From Cyclina sinensis (Eukaryota > Mollusca > Bivalvia > Venerida > Veneridae): a DNA stretch of 64,000 nucleotides. The notes beneath the pieces are model-generated. The model was given only the letters and a program-made list of their open reading frames with translations, was not told where the DNA came from and ran no database searches. Made by a program: the position numbers and the translations under genes. Shown piece by piece: positions 12,301 through 26,791 of this stretch (its first letter is position 1; every line of letters starts with the position of its first letter). Location: NCBI GenBank assembly GCA_012932295.1, contig JAAONU010000002.1:36143521-36207520 (forward strand), in the 5' to 3' direction.

Positions 12301-15300
12301 CAACCTTTCCGACAAATTTCCAGATTATTTGGGCTGAAAATGTAACCTCTAGAGTGTTAACAAGATTTTTCTATTTTTGGGCTCTGTGACCTAGTTTTTG
12401 AACCCAGATGACCCATATTTGGACCTGAGCTAGACATCATCGATAGAACCTTTCTGACAAATTTCCAGGATATTTGGACTGAAAAAGTAGCCTCTAGAGT
12501 GTTAACAAGGTTTTTCTATATTTGGGCTCTGTGACCTAGTTTTCCAACCCTGATAACCCACGTTCGGACTCGTCCGAGATATTAACGAGACAAACATCCT
12601 GACCAAGTTTCATGACAATTGAGGCAAAAATGTGACCACTAGAGTGTTAACAAACTAATTGTGACAACGGACGGGCGACGGACAAAAGGTGATCAGAAAA
12701 CTCACTCTGTCACAACGTGACAGGTGAGCTAAAAACACACATTGCATACAGCAATCAAACAAAAGTAAATAAACTGCTTTAATAATCATCAATTTTCACT
12801 TCTGTGTTCAGATTTATGTTAAAGTCCCCTCTCCACACACCTACAAAAAAACTAGAATGCCCATTGGCAGCATGTCAAGCCCGCCAATGGAAAGCCGCCT
12901 ATGAGGATGGGGCAGTGAAACTAGAGATCTATTCACATACCAAGTTTGAAGTCAAGGTATTTCAAAATCCTTCCATGCACAGAGAAGTTATGGCCCAAAC
13001 AAGGCGATCATTACCTTTCTTAGTAATGGAGTTTTTCCCCACACTAGACAGAATGACATAATGATGGAAGGACAAGGCAGGCCTATATGATGTCTCTTTC
13101 AGGGAGCATAACAAATGTATCACACTATTTTCAAATTCTTCCATGCATGGAGAAGTAATGGCCCAGACAATGTCTATCATCAACATTTTGGACTTTTGAG
13201 CTGTCACTGTGACCTTGACCTCTGAGCTAGGAATCTGGGTCTTGCAGGCCACACACCATCTCATCAGGTGAACAAATGTGCCAAGATATTTTAAAATCCT
13301 TCCATGCAGGGAGAAGTTATGGGCTGGACAAGGTCTATCATCAAAATTTTGGACCTTTGACCTGGCACTGTGACCTTGACCTTTGAGCTGGGAACTTGGG
13401 TCTTGCATGTGACACACCATCTGATCAAGGTGAACAAATGTGCCAAGGTATTTCAAAATACTTCCATGCACAGAGAAGTTATGGCCTGGACAAGGCAATC
13501 TGGACGGATGGACCCACACACGTACATACACCAAACTGCGGTACGAAATGTGATGACTATGTTGAGCTATCTGCAAGCGGGTTTGACAAAAAAGTAAGAA
13601 GGATAAATACTTAACAGTACATTTATGCAGTTGATATAGCTACCCAATGCAATCTCATGACTTATTAACAGAAGAAAACTTTAAAAAATTCACCTTTATA
13701 CTTAATTTCTAATTTCAATATCAAAATCTGTCAAATAGTAGACTGAAAAAGATGTCTCTGCTTGTCACAATGCAAACAGGATGAACAGAATTACTGAGCT
13801 ATTACAGTGTACGGACACAGTGTTGAGAACTGGCACTGTAAAATCACTCTATCTTTTCAGGAAGCAGAAAGCATGGCAAGATACAACCAATAATCAACTA
13901 TTAATAAACAGAAACAAGTGTTGTTTCACTCACTAGTGCTTCTTTAAATTTCTTTAAAACTATTGGCTTTTAATTCTGACTTAGTTGTTAGATAACTCAG
14001 AGTGTTTGTGCAAATATATTTCAAACTAAGATAATGTCAGAATATCATGAATAGCATGTTGTATCTAATGTTGACTGTTGATTATTATCTTAATCTCCTT
14101 ATTAAGAGTGAATGCAAAATAGTGCTATCTGTTTCTTTATCTTATAATACTTAGACCTTTTTTGCATTCACCCTTTATTAAAGTCAATTAAATAATCAGC
14201 TGTATTCAGGTCTTGTGTACTGTTTTGTATTAATGAAAAAAAACTAATGAATATTGAGACAACTGTGTTGTTAGCTTTTCCCACTTTTTTTTTATTTCCC
14301 AGATCCATCAGTAAGCAAAACTGGCTTTAAATGTAGCTTTTGAAAGTTTCCTGATTAAAGCCTGAAATTTCACACACTAGTATGTTCAGTGGTCTATGGG
14401 GACTCATTTCATCTCATCAAGCCAAGCACACACTATCCTTGCACATCCACTGCCACATAAATATTTCCCTGGGATTCAGTCTGGTTTACACACATCTAAG
14501 GAAAAGGGATTGGCTATCTGCCACTGCCAATAGCAGAGTAATGAAAGAATTCAATCAAATACACCCTATTATCTTTTTAATAAAACATATTCCTTTCTCA
14601 TTCTGTGCCTTTGTGATTACCCAGTGGAAAAAAAGGAGTGTAGCCTATCCCTTTCTAGCAATTAAATTAAGATATCGTTCATAAAACAAAAAAGGCAAAA
14701 AGGAACGGCCAGACAATATCAAGATTTGCAGTTAACTGAAATGATAAAATTTGTTGCAAACAAACCCTAGCTAGACAATGATGACCCAGTATCCCTCACC
14801 TGAATACCACTGCTTTCAACACTTGGCCAATGAAAGACATTCAACTTAAGCGCATTCAGACATGCAAAATTATGTTCACTTAATGGCAAGTTTTTTTCAG
14901 TAGAAAAGTTTAAATGTCCAAGCAAAATTAGTAGTATTAAGTAGTTCAAATTTCAATGCTGAGGCTTATAAAACAAGGAAGGTCAAGGTAGAGTTAAGTT
15001 GAAATCTGCAGGCAAAACTGTACAAATGGTCCACATTCTATAAACATATCTTCATCGAACAAAACAGTATAAAAGTAGGTCAAGATTGAGAAAAGTCGAA
15101 GTTGAAATCTACACGCAAAATATATCTCAGTTCAGATTTCAATGCTGTAGCTACAAGAAAGTAGGTTACTAGTTCAAGGTAAAGGTAAAGGTCGAAAGAA
15201 GGTAAAGTGCAGAGTTATGTAAGTATGTGAACAAGAAGACTCATACTGAAATTATATGTCTGGTTTTGTTTTTGTTTTTCTTTATAGGTCACATAAACTA

Positions 15301-18300
15301 ATGACACCCCTCGGTGGGGTCACAGGGTCAATTTTAATCCCAAGGCCATGATTTGACCAACTTTGGCAATAACCTTGCCATTTCTTACAATTTCGTCATC
15401 AAACTTTCAAATTATATTGCTTACGACAACAGGGTCGTGAAAATGCCAAAATCTATTGGTCAAGGTCACAACTGACAGAGTTATGCCCCTTTTGTACTTC
15501 AATTTTGTCATAACTATAACTATGCCATTTCTTAGTATTTCTTCATCAAACTTTCCAGTTTTAATGCTTACAATTGTATCACTTAAGACAACACCATTTC
15601 TCAAGAGCAGATAACCCTCAAATTTATTTTTGCAATGTTATGCCCCTTTTTCAACTTAAAATTTCTTGGTTAACCTTTTTGTTAATGTCCATTTCTCAAA
15701 AAGTGTCAAAGATATTCCATTCAAACTTGGAATACTTGATCACCAGCAAGACCCCTGCAAAGATTGTTGGTACCCATGTCCCATGGGTCACAGTTAGCTC
15801 CACCCCCAGGGGTCACTTGATTTTGCTTATACTTATATATAGGAAAAACTTCTTAAGTCTAGAAATAAAATATTAACTGACCCCTGGGATGGGGCCAATT
15901 CTGATCCAGCCTCTGGTGCCAGGTGAGCTAAAAAAAAAACCCCACATATTTCTGCTTGCTTCTTCTAAATCTGGAGATATTTGTTTGTAAAACAAGTAAA
16001 TTTGTGAGCTAATGCTCACTAGTGATACCCCCGCTATCAGAAATTTGACTTTCATAATGTAATTTGCATTTGTCATATGTATAAAGAGTGTCAAATTTTA
16101 CCTGAATTTAATACAACTTTATCCAAGGCACAGCTAGATGGATATGAAAATGGTCAGAATAATGAACGGGTATTACATCTGTGATTTTTGATTCATCGAA
16201 GTCTTTATTCACAAAAACACGATCAAGTGAACCTCCTTTCCTGTGTGTTGGTAACTTCTAAGTATTCGGTAAATAGGAAGTAGATGAGCAAGGAGCATAT
16301 AATCGCTTTAAACCATATGAGAATATAGGATAAAGCAATATGCAAAATATCAGGCTGCTGCATCTTATAGTTGCTGAGAAAACTGTGACGGAAATTGTGA
16401 ATGTATGTCAACTATGTGTAAAAATCTAAGTATTCGGTAAACAGGAAGTAGATGAGCAAGGAGCATAAAATCGCTTTACACCATATGGGACTATAGGATA
16501 AAGCAATATGCAAAATATCAGGCTGCTGCATCTTATAGTTGCTGAGAAAACTGTGACGGAAATTGTGAATGTATGTCAACTATGTGTCAAAATCTAAAAA
16601 TATTCGGTAAACAGGAAGTAGATGAGCAAGAAGCATAAAATCGCTTTACACCATATGGGACTATAGGATAAAGCAATATGCAAAATATCAGGCAGCTGCA
16701 TGCTCTAGTTGCTTAGAAAACTGCGACGGAAAATAAAGATGTCGTTTGGTTGATGTAATGCACCTATATGGTGACAAAATCTAAAAATATTCGTAAACAG
16801 GAAGTAGATGAGCAAGGAGCATAAAATTGCTTTACACCATATGGGACTATAGGGTATAGCAATATTTGAAATATCAGGCTTCTGCATGTTATAGTTGCTG
16901 AGAAAACTGCAATGGAAATTTGTTACGGAGAGACACACGAATGGACAAGGGTAAAACAGTATACCCCCACTTCTTCGAAGCTGGGGTATAATAATAAGGC
17001 AATACAAGCTTAAATGCATAATTCATACTGCCTGGCTGGTTGTAGGAATCTAGTCACTATTATTCCATACTGAAGGTCCTTGAAATGAATTAATCCTTGA
17101 GCAACAGGACATGATGAGTAAAAAGGAACAATGGGACAAAACTTGGACAAGAACACACAAAATTAATGGACACTTACCTGGTAAACACATCAAACTCGAA
17201 GCAAGAGATGTAGTCATTGCAAGTAAGGTCAATGGTTGACTTTAGCGCCATTGCTTCTAAAGGCGAGCTGATGTTGTGTACTTCATTCAGTGTCAGTCGG
17301 AAAACCTTCCATGTCACAATGGTTCTGCAAATAAGTAAGACAGGTATTTAAAGTTTTATCCTAAGGGTGTCTGTGTAACCACAGTTCCGTGAGAACTGGT
17401 CAACCTTTTTTTGGCATGTTGTCTGTGTTGGTCTGAACAGTAAACAAATCTACTTTTGAACTGTTCTTTTTTACATCTTTCTGAACAATATACAAATCCT
17501 AAATCTTAGTTTCTTTTTAAAATTACAGTGTTTTTTTCCATTCATGAAATTTCATTTACATTTTCAAAGGTGGAATTATGAAATTTAACATGTCTAAGTT
17601 TTCCTAAATGCCACTTTGGAACAATTAGTTGAACTGGAAACTGGGTTACAAAATTTAATACTAGACTTTATCCAGTTAGTATAGACCACTATTTGTAGTA
17701 TCGGAAAATAATAAATGGTAGGAAATTAACATAAGAAAATGTTTGTTATTTTCCTGGTTTATCTTATAACTGTTAAACCACATTGGAGTTGAGTTTAAAC
17801 AATTACTGACTCAACATCCCTGCATATATAGAGGAGGCACAGTACTTTTATTTCTCAAATGATGAGCAGAGAGATTTAACTTTTAATGGATCTTCTGAAA
17901 AATTTACCCCTTATCCCCTTAAATTTCTTAAACGGACTCACCCATTTTTCCATTTTTTAATCTGGACACTTCCACTTTATAGTTCAAGGAGATTTTCAAT
18001 GAAACAGTGCAATCAAAGACTGTTGGAGGTACTTGCTAATCTTGATCTGTACTAGTCACAAAGGAAGAAACTGAGGCCTCAGTGCAGAAAGGGTGCAGGT
18101 GCTTCATTAAATATTGCTCATACAAATAGTAAAAAATAGACCTTAATATGTATGAAGGCTGCAGATGAAAAACACCAATTAATGGTAATATTCACCACCA
18201 GACAGAAATACCAAGGGATAGTTAGCTGGGTAATTTCAGAATAGGTAAATGGGATGACGAGAGAAGCAGTATGATGGTGGACAAACATAATGTACATATG

Positions 18301-21300
18301 TTTTATTTACACAGTCTTTGACATTCAAAATCTTGCAGATCACCTTAAACAACATTATCACAGCTTGTACCAACTTATTTAATGTAAAAGTTCCCGAATC
18401 AGTGTTATGTTTACCCAGACATCGGACAACCTACTTAGCCAGAAAACTGTTTGAATATGATTCTTCAGCAATATTCAATTTCGATTTATAATTGCACGAC
18501 GGCATTAAGTGCCTGTATGTGCACATAAATAAATATTCCTCTAAACATCTTATAAGGTAATGGAGTGTCGTGCTATAAATGGCAAATCCTAAGTAAAAGC
18601 ACGGCAACACCAGTAAACATTTAAGCTCTTTTCAATCTCACTAATGTGCAAATTTCAACGAACTTCTGAATAAAGCAAACAATTTGTCTTAGAAAATAAT
18701 TTTATTTTTTAACAGTTACAATTTTTAGAAGCTAAAGCTTCTAAAGCTGCACACCAAATTTTTTAGTTACAATCACATGACCGCCTCTTATCCATACATT
18801 TGCATTGAAAAATAGTATCACAGGCTGTATGAGTTTTCATTGAAATTTTGATAAAAGTGCTTTGATATTGCAGAATTCTGTTGATTTTGAAAGCATGAGG
18901 TATAATTTCAATATTTTGGCAAATCAAACAGTAAAACTAACAAGTTATTAATTTAGTACAGTAAAACCTCAATAATGAGACCACCTCTGGGACCAGCAAT
19001 AAGTGGTCTTAATATTGAGTTGGTCCTAAAATTGAGTTCAGATGATGACATGAAGGTGTATGGTAGATTTATCGACCCAGTGTGTGTTTTGCGTCAATTG
19101 TAGTGTCACTGAGCATAACATATTTGTTTTATTTTTTCTTACTTTGATAACTAATGATTTGATCAGGATAATTGCAAAAAATATTGTTTGGGTATACTTT
19201 TCTTTCAGTCTGTTAAGTAACTTTTGCTCGGCTATCATGTTTGTATTTCTTAACTAAAGAGATCATATTCAGTCAAAATAAAAATGTAAAGTGATACGTA
19301 AATCTCACAAAATTTTTGATTTTAGTGTTGCATTAATTCGTTTACGCATCAATTAGTGACTATAACAATAGAAAATTTATCGTGCAGTAAGCCGCAGTCT
19401 ACTCTAATAAGGGTGTCATAAACAATTAAACCGATAACTACCAACCTTAAAGTAAATTATCCACACCTGGATCCTTTTGACCTGTCAAATTATCAATTAA
19501 CACCGATTAACACGAGGTGCCCATTATGTACATGTTTGTGTAAACAAGTTTGCCGACCTCGACCTTTGATGAATAGCTAAAGTCAACAGCTGTCCGTTTT
19601 GTTCCGTTCTGGTCGCGGTCGTAATTTCGAGTTCAAAAAAGGTTTGTATTTTCATTCGGGACCGGAAATTGCGGTCGCAATACGCAATATTGAGTTGGTC
19701 TTATTACTGAGTTTAACTAACAATAGAATATATAGTAAAAAAATCGGGACCAGAAGAAAATGTTCATAATACTGAGTTGGTCTGTATATTGAGTTGGTCG
19801 CATCGTGAGTTTTTACTGTATTCATCCACAAAAGTCTTATTCGTAAAATTCATTAAGCAATCGCAACTTCTCGGCCATTTGCTAATTGGCAAGGTATTCC
19901 GAATGCCTGTATCATTCATAAAATTTACTACACATTGCAATCGCAACTTCTCGACCATTTGCTAATCAGCTAGGTATTCCGAATGCATGCAATGAGATAA
20001 AGTAAATACAGAAAAGTAAACAAACAACCAAGCAACACTTCTGACTGTTGATAATACTTTTTTGTTGTTTTGTAGTCAAATCAATCAGAATAAATCAAAA
20101 TATTTTCCTCTAGTAAATGCGCTTAAAATATTTTTACATCCTTGCTTTTAGTTTGCATGCTGATTGGAGAGGTCATCAGACCTCTCCACAGTGTTGGCTT
20201 TAATTGCTGGCGGCATCCATTTTTGCGTATCAAATTTTAGTTAATGATCTCATATTAAGCCTAAAATCATGAAAACCAGTCTACGAAGATAGTTATGCGC
20301 ATGCTCCGAATCAAAATACGAATTTATTTAAACGAAACCAAAATTTAACATCGGGTCAAAACGGCCCATAGTTAAAACGGCCCATTATGAACAGAACGTA
20401 CAGAATAATTTTGTATTCCCTTAACTAAACACAAAAAATACAATTATAGGGATGCATTTCTTATAATGCATGCTACTTTTTATAAACTACAAATTCTAAA
20501 ATGCATTTTTTTCCGAGAAACTCATCAGCCTGTTGAACAAATTAATATTTAGCCATGGTCATGAAAAAAATGGTAAATATTTTTTACGAATTTCAGAGCA
20601 TTTTTGACAAGTCCATTTCCTCGATTTGGATCAAATTTACGCCCTTTTAATATTTAGTCCAGCTTAACAGATACTATCACTGATTATTTTGTAAAACATT
20701 TGGACTAAGAAAGGTGTAATAAAAGCTTGAAAGGGAAAACAAAACTTAATGAGCCTAAAAAAGCAACAGCTTAACATGGGAGTTCTGGCTTCAACAACTA
20801 CATGCATTGTTGTAAAAGAGGGGGGAGTAAAGCCTTAGGGGCTTATAAGAAGATCCCTAAGATTCTACAAGGTATGAAATACATGAGGTTATCTTAATTT
20901 GTTTCATTTATTTAAATGATAGATACGCCAATATAAAAACATTTGAAATAACTAAATTATAGTCAGTTTCGGTCATTTTGCCTAATAAGATATTAACTAT
21001 TAATAATAGGTTACTAGTTTTTATAATTATTTAAGTCACAGAACGTTTAAAAAAATCAAAATGATCTTGGAAACAAGTAGATTCATTCTTTCAGTGACGA
21101 CAGCTGCTGACCTCTCTTTGGCTTACTTTTTAAAGGAAGCCAACTTGTTGAATTAACATGTCAATAATTTATCTGTTTTCCCAAATCTTGACTGAAAAAA
21201 ACAACCCTTTCTGTATGGTGATAATTCACGTGTTAAAGAACTGAATATATTGTGTTTATGCCATTAAACAAGCCATTCCTTGATTATACACAGCAGTTTC

Positions 21301-24300
21301 CTGAATCATGTTAGTCTGAATGAAAACAGTTAACAGTACCTATATTCGGATACCGAAATTCGGATAACTGATGGAACGTCCAAATATCGAAAATTCAAAT
21401 ATTTTCCAATATGGCAAACCAAATATTCGAATATTGATTTCAGTATTCATTCCAATCCCTATATTTTGGTAACCTTTTACTTGTATATAATATATATAAT
21501 AATGCATATATTTTAAAGCTTTTCTTGAAACACCTTCAGTTGATTATTGATGAGCACAAATATCCAAATATCTTGGTCATAAAAAATGTAAGGATTAAAA
21601 CATTTCAATGAAAATGTTTGGGGTTTCATCATGACCATGTTTTGCCTTAAATTAATTTCATGCCACATTTCCAATACAAAAGATAAGATCCAGTCTGAAA
21701 CTATTAATACCTTAAAAACGTCTTTTTTTAAAGTATCTAATAGAATAGGACTCTTGAAGTTTACTTCATGTAAGGGAGGATGTACAATGTATGTGTCACA
21801 TTATAAACGTCACAGGAGGTTATTCTACATAGTCATTATGTAGGTCTATGACAATTCTGAGTAGACTGATATCCAAATTACATTTAGTAAAACAGCACTG
21901 AATGTTTTGAACTTGGTCATAGAGTCAAGAAATTAGTTTCTGTTAACTTTTGTGTGGTCATTATAATTGCATTTGAGGCCGCAATATATATTTGCAGTAT
22001 TATTTTTTATACATTTCAGGTTATTTATCTACTGTTTTCACATCTAAATTATTTGCTCACATGATTTTGTTACTTTTTTATGAACAGTTTACTTACATAA
22101 AAAATATATTTGATTTCTGTTTGGCTCTTGACTTGGATATAAGCAACTGTCAAGTATTTCAGTTTAATAGAGATCACAATGGTATTTCCCCTATTTTTAG
22201 CTTATCTGTTTCAAGAAACTCGAGCTATTATGGTCGCTAGGTCGTCTTCGTTGTCTTGCAAAAACTTTGAAGTAGACCGTTACTGAAACACTTAAGGATA
22301 TCACCACAAAACTTGGAATACTTGCTTATAATGAGAAGGTGCAGTTGTAAGACAATGGGTATAATTCTGAAATATATTTTTGGAGTTAAGCCCCCTTTAA
22401 ACTTAGAATTTTTGTCAAAATTGGTAATTAAGTGGAATGATTTCAAATCTATAAAAGGTATCAATATGGAACTTGGAATATTATTATGACAGGGCACAGT
22501 TCAGTTCTAAGACAAGGGACAATACTCTGAAAGCTGTTTTTAGAGTTCCGCACCATTTCAACTTGAATTTTTCATTGAAATTGATTAATGATAATCATAT
22601 AGAAAATTTTGAAAACTATCAAAAACATTGTACTCATTCTTGGTATACTTGCTACTGGGGACAACATACTTGCTACTGAGGACAAGGTACATCTGTACCA
22701 CAAGAGACATTACTAAGTGATCATTGCTTCTACAGTTATGCCCCTTTTTCACATGGACAATAATTAAACTTCTGCATAAATACTAATAACTTGAACGTTC
22801 AAAAACATAAAGTTATTCATCTTAAGTGAAGTGCATAATAGCAATTACTGAATAGCACCATAACACTCTTGAAATTAATTATATTAAGTTGTTGCCTTTA
22901 ACATACGAGCATTGGCACCACATGTGATGGTCTTATTAGAGTCTCAAATGACCATGGTGTCTCCCGTCACATCTGTACGTCACAACTCAGAAAATACTTG
23001 AGGGATTGAGTTTATACTTATACTATAGTCACACTTTAGTGACAAGAAAGTCCGAGCAATGACTCTACCTTGGTTCATTTTTGGATTATCTCTAGTACTT
23101 TTATGTTGAAATTATGCTTTTCTAGAGCATATTTAACAAGAACTGTCTCTCTAAGCTGAATATGCCCCCAAAGTGGTGCTTTGACTTTGGGCTGAGGACC
23201 AGTCATTCAAGGGTCAAGGTCACATCAATATAGGTCAGTGGGAAAGTCTTGTCCAAAGGGGTGTTGTGTCCAAGTATGAAGTAAATCGACTTACTAATAA
23301 AGAAGTAATGGTCAATGTTAAAGTTTTTTGAAAAATTGGATATTCAAGGTGAAGGTCATTCAGGGGTCAAGGTCAAATAAATATAGGTCAGTGGGAAGGT
23401 CTTGTCAAAAGGGATGTTGTGTCAAAGTATGAAGTAAATCCACTTATTAATATGGAAGTTATGGCCAATGTTAAAGTTTTCGGACGGACTGACGGACGGA
23501 CAGTTCAAAAACTATATGCCTCCCTTCGGGGCATAAAAAGCAATTGAAGGAACTGATATGATTCTTATCACATGGGTGCAGTGAGAAAGAACAATCTTCA
23601 CACATTTTAACTTTCGCTTCTGCCAGTTCTCTCTGTGCTTTGATTTTTTACAGTAACTGGCTTAGCAAGGATTTTTCAGTGTGATTCCTCACATCTTTCA
23701 AACAGTTACCTTAACTGTAAAATAAGTGTCCTCTAAATGAGTCAAACAAAATAATTGAAAATTGCACCAAACCATGGGTGAATGATACTTATTTTTTTAA
23801 CGACATACCATGTAACAGCTGCAGAGCACATATCTCAAAGCATATGCACTACCTGACCCTTAGAATATCCACAGTTATAACATGACTTCATATACACATC
23901 AGACAAATAACAGTACATCTGAAATATATATAGAGAGATCAGCTCACAAAGAAAAGCCTTGTTCAGTACTGAACAACTGGAATATATAGGTCAGTTGTAT
24001 GATCTCTATGACATTTCAACTGATTAGAATGAACAAACTGACACCTGCTTCCTGTAAGCCTATCAATCAATAGTTTAATCAGTTACATCTCAAATGTCAA
24101 ATGATTAATTAAAATCTACAACTGCATAAAAACATTGCCCAAGGTTAGGCAGTGAGAAATTTAAATCATTTTACTTGTTTCTCTCAGTACATTCAATTAA
24201 AAGGTAGTTAAACATCATTTGTACTTGAAAAAGCATTTCAATGTTTACTACATTCCATTATACTATGAAATCCTGTCAAATATCTATCCTGGTTCATTTA

Positions 24301-26760
24301 GTAATGACCCTCTTCTATGACCTTGGAATATAATTGCAAAAGTGGCCCTACCCTTAAAGACCAACTTTCAATTTAGAAAACTGTATGATGACCTTGAAAT
24401 ATTATTAGTAAAGATACCCTAGCCTAAGCAAACCTTTCAAGTATTAAAACGGTGACCTTCGGTACAAAACTGATTAACCTTCCCCTAAAACCAACTTTCA
24501 AGTCAGGACTTTAAAATAGCTTAACAATATAAAGTTACCTTGACTTTTGTTTTACTGACCCCAATAGGAGAGATTGTGTTTGCAAACATTGCGTTATCTT
24601 TTCATCTGATAAGACACAAGTCGGGTGGGCAGATGCCGACAGGCCGTATTTTTATGGTATTGGTAGTGTTTTTCTATGGGTCATAACTTAGTTTATATAA
24701 CACATATTTATAAAAGCTTTGTATCAATGAAAAGGTAATTATTTTAACAATTTATTCATTTACATATTTTTTATCTATATATCAAAATGAATGAACTATG
24801 AAGACTTAACTTACACTATTTTTCTAAATAGATTTCACAGTCTTCTGGCCTTACAAAAATTAATGTCACTAAAAATTGTTTTTCATTTTTAAATCATATT
24901 TTAATATAAAACTAGAACTGCCACTGTTATGGCGTGAATACCCCCGCATATCGCTTTGTCAGAATCAACAGGGGACTTTAGAGGTCATGGACAACCTCCC
25001 TGCCAAATTTGAGGGCAGTAAGCCAGTACATTGCTTAGTTATGTATTCTACATTTTTTAGTGGCAAAGATCAAAGTAACCATTACCTTTGACCTACTACC
25101 TCAAAACTGAAACTGCCATTGCATGACTTGAACCACCCTGTGGGCCAAAGGATTGGGCGGACAAGGAAAATCTGACGGACGGACGGACAGATGGACGGAC
25201 GGACGGACAAGTTGATTCCAGTATACCCCCATTACAACTTCGTTGTGTGGGGGTATGACAAAATTTCTGTTTATTACATGGTTTTTAATGGATTTAAGTC
25301 ATTTTTACTCATACCTCCATACCAAATATGAAGACTGTGGGTCAAAGGAATCTTAAGTTATTGGGCTGACAAGCTTTTTTTAGTCAAAGCTCCTGTGACC
25401 TTGACCTTTGACCTCAAAATATATAGGGGTCATCTAATGGTCATGACCAACCTCAACACCAAATACGAAGACTGTGGGTCAAAGGATACTTAAGTAATTG
25501 GGCGGACAAGTTTTTTGTAGTCAAGGCCCATGTGACCTTGACCTTTGACCCAGTGACCTAAGACTGAGGGTCAAAGGATTCTTAAATTATTAGGCAGACA
25601 AGCTTTTTTTAGTCAATGCTCCTGTGACTATGACCTTTGACCCAGTGACCTCAAAATAATTAGGGGTCATCTACTGGTCATGACCAACCTCCACACCAAA
25701 TATGAAGACTGTGGGTAAAAGGATTCTTAAGTTATTTGGCCGACAAGTCTTTTGTAGTCAAGGCCCCTGTGACCTTGACCTTTGACCCAGTGACCTCAAA
25801 ATCAATAGGGGTCATCTACTGGCCATGACCAATCTCCAGACCAAATATGAAGACTGTGAGTCAAAGGATTCTTAAGTTATTGGGCGAACAAGGAAAAACC
25901 GACGGCCGGCCGGATGGATGGACAAGCTGATTCCAGTATACCCCCCCCCAACAACTTTGTTGTGCGGGGGTATAAATATGAAAATTATTACTTATTCAGA
26001 ACCATTTAAATTTTGAAATTTCATAAAATAGAAAAAAAGTTATGAAAGTTTAGACTATTTTGAATGATATAATTTCGTATCTACTTTAATGGATCCATTA
26101 TGTTAACCACCTTTAATAACCTCCCAATCATATGGAGAGACTGCAGTGGAGAACCAAGTTCAGATTATAACATCTGAAAAAAAATGTTAAAAACTTTATG
26201 CAAAACCTAGTTCATTACTTAAGAATGCTCAACCTGGCAGAGGAGTGTTTCAATCAATGGAGATTTTCTTATGTTTGGAATGTCTGAGAAAATAAAACCA
26301 AGTTATAACTCTTCATAGAATACACATAGAAGCAGTCTAGTTACCTAACATACTAAAGAGATAGTAACAATCAATGATAAGAAACTTGAGACAAACATGT
26401 TGAAGTGTTTAGTTCTTGTATTCTGTGCTTTCCTTGTTGTAGAGAGACTGAATTTGACCTTGAACTTTAAGATCTAGGATGTTGGCTGAATTTGACCTTG
26501 AACTTTATTTACATGTATATGGAAGCTAACACCTTTCATAAACTGTCTTAATCTTATTTTAAAAAATCTTAAAGTGAGAGAGTAAAGTTCCTGAAAATTC
26601 ACTAAAGAAAGTAAAGCTAATAAAAATTCCCTTTGAATTCAAGACATGTAAACATAGAAACTTTGAACTTAAACCTTACTTTATGACCTTAACTTTGAGC
26701 CAAAGTTCAACTGAAATACAGGTGGTATTAATGCACATTACTAAAAACAAAATTAAACAA

Positions 26761-26791
<31 letters not shown>

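Noticed and set aside
12962..13576. 204-codon open frame on the minus strand
   Set aside because: It runs through family I tandem units and its peptide repeats with the DNA period. No domain; a repeat artefact.
19038..19257. Open frames on both strands inside MITE copy 2
   Set aside because: Short, without transposase motifs; the other family copy does not preserve them.
20166..20187. Hairpin GGAGAGGTC/GACCTCTCC as a terminator or small RNA
   Set aside because: A 9-bp stem alone in an intron is weak evidence and nothing flanking supports a non-coding RNA gene.
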